In this document: positions 5,064-5,116 of the stretch, in pieces
Layout: every line of letters begins with the position of its first letter
Numbering within the stretch: the stretch's first letter is position 1
Assembly: GCA_910588595.1 (NCBI GenBank)
Contig: CAJUQU010000295.1
Span: 1 to 5,116 of the forward strand
Source of the DNA: an uncultured Lachnospiraceae bacterium
GTDB lineage: Bacteria > Bacillota_A > Clostridia > Lachnospirales > Lachnospiraceae
Direction of reading: 5' to 3'
Length of the DNA stretch: 5,116 nucleotides
The notes under the pieces: model-generated
The model's input: only the letters and a program-made list of their open reading frames with translations
What the model was told of the DNA's origin: nothing
The model's database searches: none
Program-made: the position numbers and the translations under genes

Positions 5064-5116
5064 ATATATAAAGTGATTGTTTATTGCCTATAGTTGCTAA
5101 TATTGGAAATATATGT

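Larger units (their letters stand above)
4643..5116. other. AT-rich stretch without a convincing conventional gene
   Basis: Beyond the promoter of the 106-aa gene no reading frame combines a start codon, an RBS and a recognisable domain. The stretch does contain a broken minus-strand frame (4724-4912), a strong minus-strand terminator (4931-4971), a hydrophobic mini-ORF just before it (4980-5063), and a minus-strand frame open from the right edge to a TGA at 4909-4911. A small hairpin (TGGAAG, 4-nt loop, CTTCCA at 4887-4902) has no T-run. The stretch may be decayed coding DNA plus the end of a transcript entering from the right. Confidence 0.5.

Overview
The window looks like a chromosomal accessory stretch from a low-to-mid GC Firmicute, most likely a gut Clostridia/Lachnospiraceae-type genome. 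The basis is indirect: strong GGAGG-type ribosome binding sites, consensus sigma-A promoters, and families common in that group (XRE-methyltransferase fusion, flavodoxin-domain protein behind a TetR regulator, VanZ-like membrane protein). I cannot name a species.

Layout. A GNAT N-acetyltransferase (78-647, minus) sits at the left, with a consensus promoter over its stop codon pointing out of the window. A 191-bp divergent intergenic region (648-838) holds an extended -10 promoter, nested inverted repeats and a 12-bp GC palindrome. It separates the GNAT gene from a plus-strand pair: an XRE helix-turn-helix/SAM-methyltransferase fusion (839-1981) and a HAD-superfamily hydrolase (1941-2573), which overlap by 41 nt. 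Facing this pair is a compact minus-strand operon, read right to left: TetR regulator (3585-4172), flavodoxin-domain protein (best start GTG at 3616) and VanZ-like membrane protein (2612-3073). The TetR gene has a perfect consensus promoter (TTGACA, 17 bp, TATAAT) with a 7-bp inverted repeat across its -35 box and spacer, a good candidate autoregulatory operator.

Right of about 4250 the DNA becomes visibly AT-richer. It holds an uncharacterised 106-aa protein (4250-4570, minus) with its own promoter and RBS, then about 545 bp without a convincing conventional gene. That stretch contains a broken minus-strand reading frame (4724-4912), a strong minus-strand intrinsic terminator (4931-4971) and, 8 nt upstream of its stem, the stop codon of a 27-codon hydrophobic mini-ORF (4980-5063).

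How the genes may work together. The XRE-methyltransferase and HAD genes look like a self-regulated two-gene cassette, with the DNA-binding domain probably reporting on the attached methyltransferase or controlling its own promoter. The TetR-flavodoxin-VanZ operon looks like an inducible redox or envelope stress module. Both roles are inferences from domains and layout. No CRISPR array, rRNA, tRNA or intact mobile element is visible.
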